DNA of 64,000 nucleotides, taken from Myxococcales bacterium. Its GTDB lineage: Bacteria; Myxococcota_A; Polyangia; Nannocystales; Nannocystaceae. The stretch covers positions 62,001 through 126,000 of the forward strand of contig JACKDU010000009.1 in the NCBI GenBank assembly GCA_020633335.1, written 5' to 3'. A model generated the notes under the pieces. The model did not search any database and was not told the origin of the DNA. It was given only the letters and a program-made list of their open reading frames with translations. Each line of letters starts with the position of its first letter. Position 1 is the stretch's first letter. Position numbers and translations under genes: made by a program. This document shows, piece after piece, positions 45,020 through 52,759 of the stretch.

Positions 45020-46045
45020 GTGCTCACGCCTCGCGTCGCGCTCGTCTCCTGCCTCGCGCTCGTCAGCGCCGCGCCTGCTTGCCGGCGGGGAGCACCTCAT
45101 CCAGAGGCGCCGGCCGAGTCGCCCGCGCGCGCCGAGGCGGGCGCACCGGAGCCGCCCATGCCGATCCTGCCGCCCCTGGAGGTCGAGGACTCGGTGCGGA
45201 TCCCGAGCGGCGCGCGGCTCTATCAGGCGCCCCGTGGCGACGCGCCGTCGGTTGTCCTTCGCTTCGCCGAGGGCGAGAGCCGGGCGGCCGAGGTCGCGGC
45301 GGTCGAGGGGGAGTGGGTCGCCCTCTGGCTCGGCCTCCGCGACGACTATCCCTTTCGCTGCTACCCGCTCCTCGGCGACGCCCGCGTCGAGGTGAAGGTC
45401 TGGGTCCGCCTCGACGAGGTGCTGGTGGTCGCGCGCGAGATCATCGAGGTCAACTTCGACGACGAGAGCTTCGTCATGCTGATGCGCGGCGTGCCGGTCC
45501 GCCGCAGCGGCCAGCGCGGCCCGGAGGGGCCGCTCTACGAGGTCGAGGTCGACGGGGCCCGGCTCACGCTCGCGCTCCCCGAGGAGCGGCTCGGGCGCGG
45601 GTATTTCCCAGTGCCGGGGATCGAGGGCGACGAGGCGCCGGCGCCGGCGCCCGGGCCCCGGCCGAAGGTCGCGGTCGGCGGCCAGGTGATCGTCGGCGAC
45701 CTCGAGATCGTCCCGCTCCCGCCGCTCAAGCATGGCCGCATGGCCGAGGCTCGCGGCGATTGCGTAGTCATGCTCGGCTGGCTCACCGGCGAGGAGGGGA
45801 GCCCGCCGCGGCCCAAGGCGCCGGCGAATGCCGCCTTCGATCGCGGCGAGCGGCCCGAGGACGTGCGCCTCGGCGAGGGCGTCCCGCTCCGCTGGCTCGA
45901 TGACTCGCCGGCTGGCGTCACCGTCGGCGAGGTGCGGGCCGCGGGCGGACGCTTCGGCGATCGCCTCTGCTTTGACGCGCTTGCTGGCGCGGGCGAGACG
46001 CCGCTGGTCCTCTGCGCGGGGGTTGCGGACGCGCGGGGGGAATGA
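45020..46045 (+). CDS. Hypothetical lipoprotein with SH3-like start
   Basis: A 341-residue lipoprotein, GTG start with TAGTCT (45008-45013) 6 nt upstream, signal ending SAAPAC. After a Pro/Ala linker, SVRIPSGARLYQAPRGDAP ... VEGEWVALWLG resembles a bacterial SH3 module; the rest is beta-rich and unassigned. It lies between the five tandem paralogues and their inverted sixth relative, and converges with the latter (16 bp apart). Confidence 0.72.
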   Translation: MLTPRVALVSCLALVSAAPACRRGAPHPEAPAESPARAEAGAPEPPMPILPPLEVEDSVRIPSGARLYQAPRGDAPSVVLRFAEGESRAAEVAAVEGEWVALWLGLRDDYPFRCYPLLGDARVEVKVWVRLDEVLVVAREIIEVNFDDESFVMLMRGVPVRRSGQRGPEGPLYEVEVDGARLTLALPEERLGRGYFPVPGIEGDEAPAPAPGPRPKVAVGGQVIVGDLEIVPLPPLKHGRMAEARGDCVVMLGWLTGEEGSPPRPKAPANAAFDRGERPEDVRLGEGVPLRWLDDSPAGVTVGEVRAAGGRFGDRLCFDALAGAGETPLVLCAGVADARGE

Positions 46046-46060
46046 GCACTGCGCGTGCCT

Positions 46061-46978
46061 TCAGGGCAGGCCGCAGAATCCGACGTTCTCCATGCCGGCC
46101 GGGGCCATTCCCATTTCGAACAAGGGGACGCACTCCGCGCTCTGGTCCATGAGGGGGCAGGTGTTCGGCTTGTTGAGGTCGCAGAACGACGAGCAGCAGC
46201 CCTGGGCCTGGCAATCAGGGACGAGATCTGCGTCCGCGCAGAAGAGGCCCGGACCACACGCAGTGTCGTACTCGCAGGGATCCCCGTCGACGCTGGGTTC
46301 AGGGCCTGAGCCGTCAAAAACACAGACAGCATGGTCGCCGATGGGGAGACAGACATCGGTGTCTCCTGGGCAGTCCTGGAGGAGGAGATCGCAGGACGGT
46401 AGGCAGAGCGGGATGACGCCGGAGCTATCGTTGTAGCAGATGGAGTCGGGATCCGAGCAGAAGATCGAGTCCGGGTCACCCATGCAGAATTCGATGCAGT
46501 AGCCGACGTAGTTCTCGTCGACGTTCCAGCACATGAGTCCCTTGTCGCAGTCGTCGAGGCCACTGAACGCTGAGCCCTCCGCCACACACGCCTCGCCGGC
46601 CTGCTTTGGATCGGGGCTGACCGGCACGCACTTGTTGGCCTTCCACCCCGTACCGCCGTCGTCAGCCCATGCAGTGCACTTCTCGCCGTCGGGGCAGTCC
46701 TGGGCCCAGATGTCGCACTCGCAGCCTGAGCAGGCGCCCGTGCCGCTGGTGCCCGTGTTGCCGGTCGTGGCTCCGCTCGTCGAGGGACTCCCGGTAGTGG
46801 CGCTGGTGGTCGAGGCGTCCGAGGTGCTGCCCTTGGTCGTGGCTGCGCCGCTGGTGCTCGAGCTCGACCCGCCGGTCGCTGACGACGCCGTGATCTGTTT
46901 GCCGTCATCGCCGGCGCAGCCGGCCGAGAGGAGCGCCCCGCTCAGGAGCCCAGCGAATCGCGTGGCGCTGCCCGGCAT
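46061..46978 (-). CDS. Cysteine-rich lipoprotein, diverged sixth paralogue, inverted
   Basis: A 305-residue member of the same family on the opposite strand: signal ending LLSAGC, linker, then CDIWAQDCPDGEKCTAW, PDPKQAGEAC, GLDDCDKGLMCW, CLPSCDLLLQDCPGD and the C-terminus CDLNKPNTCPLMDQ ... ENVGFCGLP. The protein pattern is kept but the DNA has diverged. The ATG at 46978 with AGGTGA upstream is preferred over GTG at 46987. It follows the small lipoprotein gene by 10 nt, so both are one operon. Confidence 0.78.
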   Translation of the reverse strand: MPGSATRFAGLLSGALLSAGCAGDDGKQITASSATGGSSSSTSGAATTKGSTSDASTTSATTGSPSTSGATTGNTGTSGTGACSGCECDIWAQDCPDGEKCTAWADDGGTGWKANKCVPVSPDPKQAGEACVAEGSAFSGLDDCDKGLMCWNVDENYVGYCIEFCMGDPDSIFCSDPDSICYNDSSGVIPLCLPSCDLLLQDCPGDTDVCLPIGDHAVCVFDGSGPEPSVDGDPCEYDTACGPGLFCADADLVPDCQAQGCCSSFCDLNKPNTCPLMDQSAECVPLFEMGMAPAGMENVGFCGLP

Positions 46979-46988
46979 CGAAGTCACC

Positions 46989-47390
46989 TCACCCGCCCCC
47001 CTTCTGACAGCGACACACCTTCAGGTCAATGCTCCCAAAGTTGCCGCTCTGGGTGCTCACCGAGCCCGGCCGGCGCTCGGTCATCGACCACATGCGCAAC
47101 TTGCATGCGCCGCCCTCGCCCGCGTCGAGGCCGAAGGCGACGGTGAAGCGGGCGCCGTCGCGGCCGTAGGACTTCTCGAGCGCGCCGGTGTCGCGGAGGG
47201 CGGCCGCGTCGTCGTCGCCGACGTCGATGCCGAGGCCGAGCTCGTTGCGCATCGCGTCGAGGGCCCCGTAGAGCTCGCTTCCGCAGGCCGGATCGGCGGC
47301 CGCCTCCGCGGTGATCTTGCCGCCCGGCGGGCTCATGCAGGCGGCGACGAGGAGGGCGAGGGAGGCGGCGACGAGGTGGCAGCGGGCCAT
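46989..47390 (-). CDS. Small lipoprotein
   Basis: A 133-residue lipoprotein (MARCHLVAASLALLVAAC), followed by an acidic, mostly beta domain with ARFTVAFGLDAGEGGACKLRMWSM and a C-terminal CRCQKGGG. No family recognised. It lies just upstream of the sixth paralogue in the same direction. Confidence 0.65.
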   Translation of the reverse strand: MARCHLVAASLALLVAACMSPPGGKITAEAAADPACGSELYGALDAMRNELGLGIDVGDDDAAALRDTGALEKSYGRDGARFTVAFGLDAGEGGACKLRMWSMTERRPGSVSTQSGNFGSIDLKVCRCQKGGG

Positions 47391-47616
47391 CGTCCGACGA
47401 TGGCGGAGCCGCCGACGCGCGTCAACACGCCGGCCCCGCGGGCGCGCGCAGCAGCGCGCGAGGAGGTGACCGCCGATCGGGTCGGCCGAGGCGGAGCCGC
47501 CAGAGGCGGCGTCGCTGCGACGCGACCGTTTGGAGGCGGAGATGCGGCGAGAACCGCACGGATTGCGCACTCGCCACGGCCGCGCGAGCAGGCGCACCTG
47601 ATACAAGGGACAGGCG

Positions 47617-48354
47617 ATGGAGAGACTCCGAGGCCTCGGGCTGATCGCCTACTCGCTCGCGTCGTGCTCCGTGGCGTCGGCCCGCGGCCTGCGGCGGGGG
47701 TGGTCGCGCGAGGAGGTCCACGCCGAGGTCCGCCGGCGAGCGGAGCACGCCCTGGCGCGCGTCGGGATCCGGGTCGTGATCGACGGCGACGAGCGCCTCC
47801 CGGCCGGCGGCTACGTCGCGGTCTACAACGAGTCGTCGGTGCCCGACATGGCCGCGCAGCACCTGCTCTGGGGGCGCTTCATCGATCGCCAGGCCGTCAT
47901 CGGCGCGATCGGCCGGCTGCCCTTCGTCCGTCGGGCCCTGCCGATCACCGGCCTCGTCGCCCTCCCGCGGGGCGATCGGGCGGGCGTCGATCGGGCGCTG
48001 GCGGAGCTCACGGCCGCGCTCCAGCGCGGCGAGCGGGTGCTCTTCGGCGGCGAGGGCGGGATGTCCGGGGAGGACCGCGTGCGCCCCTTCAAGCGCGGCG
48101 CCGCCCTCCTGGCGATCCGCTCGGGCAAGCCGCTGGTCCCGCTGGCCTTCCACGGCGGCCACCTCCTGATGCCCTGGCGCGGCCTCAAGGTGCGCGGCGG
48201 GACGCTGCGCGTGCGCTTCGGCGAGCCGATCGCGGTCGATGGGCTCGGGGAAGACGACGCCCGCGAGCTCGCAGACCGTGCCCAGGCCGCGGTCGCGGCG
48301 CTCTACTCGGAGCTCGCGGCGGCGGACGCGACGGACGAGGCGGCGGGCGGGTAG
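47617..48354 (+). CDS. PlsC-like acyltransferase with altered catalytic motif
   Basis: A 245-residue protein with a lysophospholipid acyltransferase fold. Motif III is GEGGMSGEDRVRPFKRG, matching the FPEGTRS-FKKG region, and the following LLAIRSGKPLVPLAF also fits. The catalytic NHx4D motif is N71-E72-SSVP-D77, so the essential His is replaced by Glu. The protein may be inactive, use another chemistry or be a sequence error. AAGGGA precedes the ATG. Confidence 0.75.
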   Translation: MERLRGLGLIAYSLASCSVASARGLRRGWSREEVHAEVRRRAEHALARVGIRVVIDGDERLPAGGYVAVYNESSVPDMAAQHLLWGRFIDRQAVIGAIGRLPFVRRALPITGLVALPRGDRAGVDRALAELTAALQRGERVLFGGEGGMSGEDRVRPFKRGAALLAIRSGKPLVPLAFHGGHLLMPWRGLKVRGGTLRVRFGEPIAVDGLGEDDARELADRAQAAVAALYSELAAADATDEAAGG

Positions 48355-48404
48355 CCTGGTGGGTGCCGATGAGCCGGGACTCTGGTGGAGAGTGTCCAGC
48401 CAGT

Positions 48405-48953
48405 TCATCGAGCCGAGGGTTTCAGGTCCTTCCCTTCGAGGACTCGTTGAGGCATGCGAATGCCGGCGGCCAGCAAACGTTTCTCCTCAGAACTGCCTCG
48501 TCGAATGCCAATAGTCGCGTTGGGGGGGACGAGCCAGAACCACTGCGTGATGCCGATGCTGTGAGTGTCGAGAAAGCGCTGCGACCATGCCTTCTTCTCC
48601 CTCATCTCGTCGATGCTGCCGCCGTGGCAAGGGTGGACCTCGATGGCGATTGGCTGTGCATGGTCAAGCACGGCGGCTACGTAGTCCCAGCAGCGTTCAC
48701 CGCGTTTGCGGCGGAGGGCTTCGGTGGCCGCGTCGAGGTTGAGTGAGCATTCAACCGCAACTTCATCACGGATAAGTTGTCGGTACTTGGCCTCGATTGC
48801 CCGCTTGCCGGGTTGAACATGGGCCCCAACGGGGAGCTTCTCGAGAGCCCTGCGGCTGGCGCTTGTCGCTTCCTTCTTCGGCTCTGGAGTCGACTTCGCG
48901 CTCCGCTTTGTGCGGCGGTTGTTGTTCGCTCGTGATTCCGCTTTTCGTGCCAT
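48405..48953 (-). CDS. Putative nuclease-like effector of a two-gene cassette
   Basis: A 182-residue protein with a basic, disordered N-terminus (ARKAESRANNNRRTKRSAK). Residues 85-125 read CWDYVAAVLDHAQPIAIEVHPCHGG, which resembles the PD-(D/E)xK nuclease core with Asp90, Glu105 and His107 where Lys is usual; EKKAW follows at 119. Its ATG overlaps the stop of the ATPase gene by one base (TGATG), so the two are translationally coupled. GC is clearly lower than around. The nuclease idea is inference from a weak motif. Confidence 0.6.
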   Translation of the reverse strand: MARKAESRANNNRRTKRSAKSTPEPKKEATSASRRALEKLPVGAHVQPGKRAIEAKYRQLIRDEVAVECSLNLDAATEALRRKRGERCWDYVAAVLDHAQPIAIEVHPCHGGSIDEMREKKAWSQRFLDTHSIGITQWFWLVPPNATIGIRRGSSEEKRLLAAGIRMPQRVLEGKDLKPSAR

Positions 48954-50110
48954 CAGTCGGCTCCCTCAGATTCGAGCACCTCGCCTACGATCGACGTGAC
49001 GTGGCTGCTGAATCCGACGACGCCACCCCAGCCGGATTCAGCGGGATCTGCGGCGCCAGGATCGAGGCCGCTGATGTCTCGCGGACACACACGCGGAGGA
49101 TCGCCGCTGTCGAAGTCAAAATAGTAGGTCCTATACTGCTTCTTGAGCGCGCTTTCGCCGATTTCGATGAGCTTTGGGCTTGGTGCACTATGGAAGAGTC
49201 TAGCGACGTGTTTGGCGGTGCCCTTGTGTTGTTGGAGAGTTCTGATGGCCCACACGATGTCGAGTACGACGGGGGAGTGTGTCGAGATCAAGACGCGGTA
49301 GCCGCGATTCAGTAGTTCGAGTGCGAGGGCCATCACTGTGACGACCGCCTTGGGATGGAGCCCCATCTCGGGCTCCTCAATTACCACCCACTGGATTTCG
49401 CGGACCTTTGTCTTTGCTTGGGAGGGGAGTAGGTGGTAGAGGCCGAGGAGAAGAGGGATGAACTCGCGCTGGCCAGCTGTCCATGACATGTATGAGAGGG
49501 CGACATCATCGATCGAGAGTTTGAGTTGGCGTTGTAGGCCTGTTCGTTCCTCGAGAAGTTGGGCTCCGTGGAAGACCGCTTCATCGACCAACTCGCGGAG
49601 CGCCCCCGCGAGGCGGGAAGAGTGGGGGAACAACGCAGCCCGCTCGTTCGCCAGGATCCCACGGAGAATCTCGCTGTACTCGCGTGCGACGAAAGGAGTG
49701 TCCGGCGAGTGCTGCTGGAAGGTGAGTGGCCAACCACCAGTCAATGTCAGCGTTCGGTGGGCTGGGATGTAGAATACATTTGCGGCACTAGCTCGTCGAC
49801 GTTTGGTGTCGCTCAGCTTGACAGGCTTGCCACGGAAGGAAATCGATGAACCGCGCCGCCAGATCGAACCCATACCCTCGCCGTACATCAGGGTTAGGAG
49901 TTCACTGGCATCCTTGGGGGCAAATCCAAAGTCGCGGAGGCGGTTAATAATATAGGCGTGATCGACCGCCAGTTTGTGCGCTTGGAGCGCGACGCTCTTT
50001 CCGGACGCTTGGGGGCCGACAAAGATCGTGAGGTCTCCGAGGTCCAGGTCGGCTCGCTTGATCTGACCGATGTTGGACAACTTCAGGGTGAGGTTCGCTC
50101 GCCTAGCCAC
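48953..50110 (-). CDS. ABC-type (AAA15/21-like) ATPase of a probable defence cassette
   Basis: A 385-residue ATPase with Walker A GPQASGKS at residues 32-39, ABC-like Walker B VVIEEPEMGLHPKAV and the later switch STHSPVVLD. This architecture occurs in OLD-, PARIS- and retron-associated ATPases that sense phage and gate a toxin. No TOPRIM domain is fused, unlike Gabija or OLD. The GTG at 50110 is preferred; the longer frame to 50212 adds atypical residues over the promoter. Its low GC, against GC-rich neighbours, suggests transfer. The partner gene overlaps by 1 nt. Confidence 0.8.
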   Translation of the reverse strand: MARRANLTLKLSNIGQIKRADLDLGDLTIFVGPQASGKSVALQAHKLAVDHAYIINRLRDFGFAPKDASELLTLMYGEGMGSIWRRGSSISFRGKPVKLSDTKRRRASAANVFYIPAHRTLTLTGGWPLTFQQHSPDTPFVAREYSEILRGILANERAALFPHSSRLAGALRELVDEAVFHGAQLLEERTGLQRQLKLSIDDVALSYMSWTAGQREFIPLLLGLYHLLPSQAKTKVREIQWVVIEEPEMGLHPKAVVTVMALALELLNRGYRVLISTHSPVVLDIVWAIRTLQQHKGTAKHVARLFHSAPSPKLIEIGESALKKQYRTYYFDFDSGDPPRVCPRDISGLDPGAADPAESGWGGVVGFSSHVTSIVGEVLESEGAD

Positions 50111-50219
50111 GTCCCTAATACAACACGAGCCGCGAGGGTGGTCAACACGCCGGCGCTGGGGAGGCGGGCTTCCGGTGCGGGGTCGGGGCGCCGGGCGCCT
50201 TGTGTGGCGCATCCAAGCC

Positions 50220-50465
50220 TCAGCCGTCCGCGAAGGTCAGCTCCGTCACCTCATCGCCCGAGCGCAGGAACCCCTCGACCTGGGTTGTCGCGTCAGGAAC
50301 GAGATCTGGGTGGTCATCCCGCAGGTATTCGATCACCTCCGCCGGCGACCACGGCCCGAGCGACGCCTTGTAGCCCGCGAAGTCATCCTGGACTTCCCGC
50401 CACGACGCGTACTCGCACCGCGAGAGGAAGACCGTCGCATCGGTGAAGATCACATGCAGCGCCAC
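50220..50465 (-). CDS. Small hypothetical protein
   Basis: An 81-residue acidic protein (MALHVIFTDATVFLSRCEYA ... FLRSGDEVTELTFADG). No motif is recognised. It lies between the large membrane protein (10 nt after its stop) and the ATPase gene, all leftward; it may belong with either or be a cassette member. Confidence 0.5.
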   Translation of the reverse strand: MALHVIFTDATVFLSRCEYASWREVQDDFAGYKASLGPWSPAEVIEYLRDDHPDLVPDATTQVEGFLRSGDEVTELTFADG

Positions 50466-50475
50466 CGCTCACCGC

Positions 50476-52629
50476 CTACCAGACCGTCACCTCGCCGATC
50501 GTCGCAAAGTCCCGCTTGCCGCCCTTGACCACCACCCCGTAGGCCCCGCGCTCCTCGCTCGGCTCGGTGATCGCGAGGTTCTTCGACGCCGACGCCTTGA
50601 CGCCGACGATCACCTCGTGGCTCCCGGAGAGGATCTCAATCAGCGGCACCTTGAAGCGAAACCGGTGATCCACAAAGTCACCAGGCCGCCAGAGGTTCAC
50701 GGGATAGAGCCCGTCCGCGAAGTTGTGGGGCATCGGGTTGATCCGCGAGAGCTTGCCGCGCTGGAGGCGGAAGTAGAGCTGGGCGCCGCTGGGGAGCGCG
50801 CGGAGCACCCGGATCGCCACCCGCAGCTCGGCCTCCTGGCCGCGGATCAGCGGCTGCGTGACCTCCCAGCCGACGATCTCGAGGTAGTCCTCGAAGCGGA
50901 CCATGGTCTCGCGGGCGAGGGTCGGCGGCGCGTCGCTGACGATCGCCAGGAGGGGGTCCTGGTCGACCGCGCCGGCCGGCAGGGTGTTGCTGACCAGGAG
51001 GAAGGCGCCGTGGCTCTCGTCGAGGACGTGGAGGGGCCACTCGCCCTGGCGGTGGGCGGCGAAGAGCGCCGGCAGGTCGCCGCGGCGGATCAGCGCGACG
51101 CTCGCCTCCGGGCGCTTCAGCCAGCGGGTCAGCTCGAGGGTCGTGACCGCGCCGCGGCGGGCGGCGACCGGCGGGCCGTAGAGGTCGAGGCCGGGGTCGC
51201 GGATCCGGCCGACCGCGAGCTCCGCGGGCAGGGCGCCCGCGCGCGTCCAGGCGCCCAGGCGGGTGAAGGTCCCCTTGAGCGAGCGCCGGGCGGAGATCTG
51301 CGGGATCAGCTGGTGGCCGATCGCCAGCGATTGATACAAGAGGACGATCAAGGCTGTCCCCGGGGCCAGCCAGGGGCGGGCGATCCGGCGGCCGCCGGCG
51401 ATCCCGGCGATCACCACCGCGAGGATCGCCAGGTCGGCGAGGCGCGGCAGCAGGGTGTCGGCGCCGATCGTCTCGGCCGGCAGCGCGCCCTCGTTCACCG
51501 GCGGCGCGAGGATCGTCGCGATCTTCGCGGGGATCCGCTTCGCGTCCTTGCCGGTCACCAAGATCCCGCCGATCGCCAGGAGGAGCGCGAGGCGGCGGAG
51601 CGGGCGGTGGGTCTTGGGGTCGGCGAGGTGGAGGAGGCCCGCCGTGCAGGTGAGCGCCGCCGGCAGCGTGAGGGGGATCGGCCCGGGGCCGTAGATCAGC
51701 GACCAGATCGACGTGACCCCGAGCCCGCCGAGGAGCCAGAGCGCCGGCCAGCGCATCGGCCCCGGCCGGAGGACGCCGACCAGCGCGAGCGGGAGCCAGG
51801 GGAAGAGCTGGTAGCCGAGCTCCTCGAGGCTCGCCGTGAAGCCGCGGAGGTGCGGGGTGTCGACGAGGTCGAGGTCGCGGGCGGCCCCGAGGAGCGGGAT
51901 GTAGCCGTCGCCCTGGCCGAGCGCGAGGTAGGTCGCGCCGCCGGCGACCCCGACGATCGCCAGCCAGAGGCCGCGGACGATCCAGCGGGTCGCCGGATCG
52001 CGGGGCGCCGCCGGGCGGCCGACGGCGATCGCCACCAGCGGGATCAGGCCGCCGAGGACCAGGCCGGACGACGCGATCGCCAGGGCGAGGAGGCCGGCGG
52101 CCGCGATCGCGGCGACGATCGCCCGCACCCCGCGGCGGTGGAGCGCGAGGTGGCCGGCGAGCGCGGCCGCGGTCGCCAGGAGCTCGCCGATCGGCGCGCC
52201 GAGGGCGAGGCGGCCCTGGGCGAGGGTGAGGGGGAAGGCGAGGGCGAAGGCGCCTGCGACCAGCGCGCCGAGAGCGCCGACGCCGCGGGCGGCCGCGACC
52301 AGGGTCGTCAGGCCGACCAGGGCGACCATCGCCAGGGCGCCGGGGAGGCGGATCGCCTCCGGTCGGTCGATCGCCTCGAGGGCGGCGGTGCGGATCGCGT
52401 CCGGGAGCCCGGGGGCCCGCTCGAGATCGGCGAGCGCGACCCCCAGCGCCGCCCGCGAGCGATCGAGGACCATGGTCTCGCCCTCGGCCCAGATCCCGTG
52501 CTCGCCGAGGCCGGGGAGGAGGAGGAGCGCGGCCACGACGGCGGCGATGAGCGCCAGCGCGATCGCGCCGCGGCGGCCGGCGAGGGCCGCCTGCACGCGC
52601 GCGACGAGGCTCGGGGGCGGGGCGCTCAA
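50476..52629 (-). CDS. Large multi-pass membrane protein, GT-C glycosyltransferase-like
   Basis: A 717-residue inner-membrane protein with an N-terminal segment (IALALIAAVVAALLLLPGLG), an acidic first loop (GIWAEGETMVLDRSR) and about ten more hydrophobic segments to about residue 450, followed by a soluble C-terminal domain (about 470-717) containing QEAELRVAIRVLRALPSGA. The layout fits lipid-dependent glycosyltransferases of the PMT/ArnT type. The start is taken as TTG at 52629, with TACGCT (52639-52644) 9 nt upstream; the longer frame to 52884 overlaps the divergent M61 gene. Substrate not predicted. Confidence 0.7.
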   Translation of the reverse strand: MSAPPPSLVARVQAALAGRRGAIALALIAAVVAALLLLPGLGEHGIWAEGETMVLDRSRAALGVALADLERAPGLPDAIRTAALEAIDRPEAIRLPGALAMVALVGLTTLVAAARGVGALGALVAGAFALAFPLTLAQGRLALGAPIGELLATAAALAGHLALHRRGVRAIVAAIAAAGLLALAIASSGLVLGGLIPLVAIAVGRPAAPRDPATRWIVRGLWLAIVGVAGGATYLALGQGDGYIPLLGAARDLDLVDTPHLRGFTASLEELGYQLFPWLPLALVGVLRPGPMRWPALWLLGGLGVTSIWSLIYGPGPIPLTLPAALTCTAGLLHLADPKTHRPLRRLALLLAIGGILVTGKDAKRIPAKIATILAPPVNEGALPAETIGADTLLPRLADLAILAVVIAGIAGGRRIARPWLAPGTALIVLLYQSLAIGHQLIPQISARRSLKGTFTRLGAWTRAGALPAELAVGRIRDPGLDLYGPPVAARRGAVTTLELTRWLKRPEASVALIRRGDLPALFAAHRQGEWPLHVLDESHGAFLLVSNTLPAGAVDQDPLLAIVSDAPPTLARETMVRFEDYLEIVGWEVTQPLIRGQEAELRVAIRVLRALPSGAQLYFRLQRGKLSRINPMPHNFADGLYPVNLWRPGDFVDHRFRFKVPLIEILSGSHEVIVGVKASASKNLAITEPSEERGAYGVVVKGGKRDFATIGEVTVW

Positions 52630-52759
52630 GGGGGCGCGAGCGTAGCACGCGGCCGCGCCCGCCGAGCCCCGGCGATTGCACCAGCGCGCGCTGTGACCCA
52701 TGTCGTCGGCCGGCGAGGGCCGCGGTGGCCGCCCACGACCTCGGGTATGCTTGGCGGCC

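Noticed and set aside
48953..50110. Naming the cassette Gabija, OLD or PARIS
   Set aside because: No TOPRIM domain in either protein and no helicase partner.
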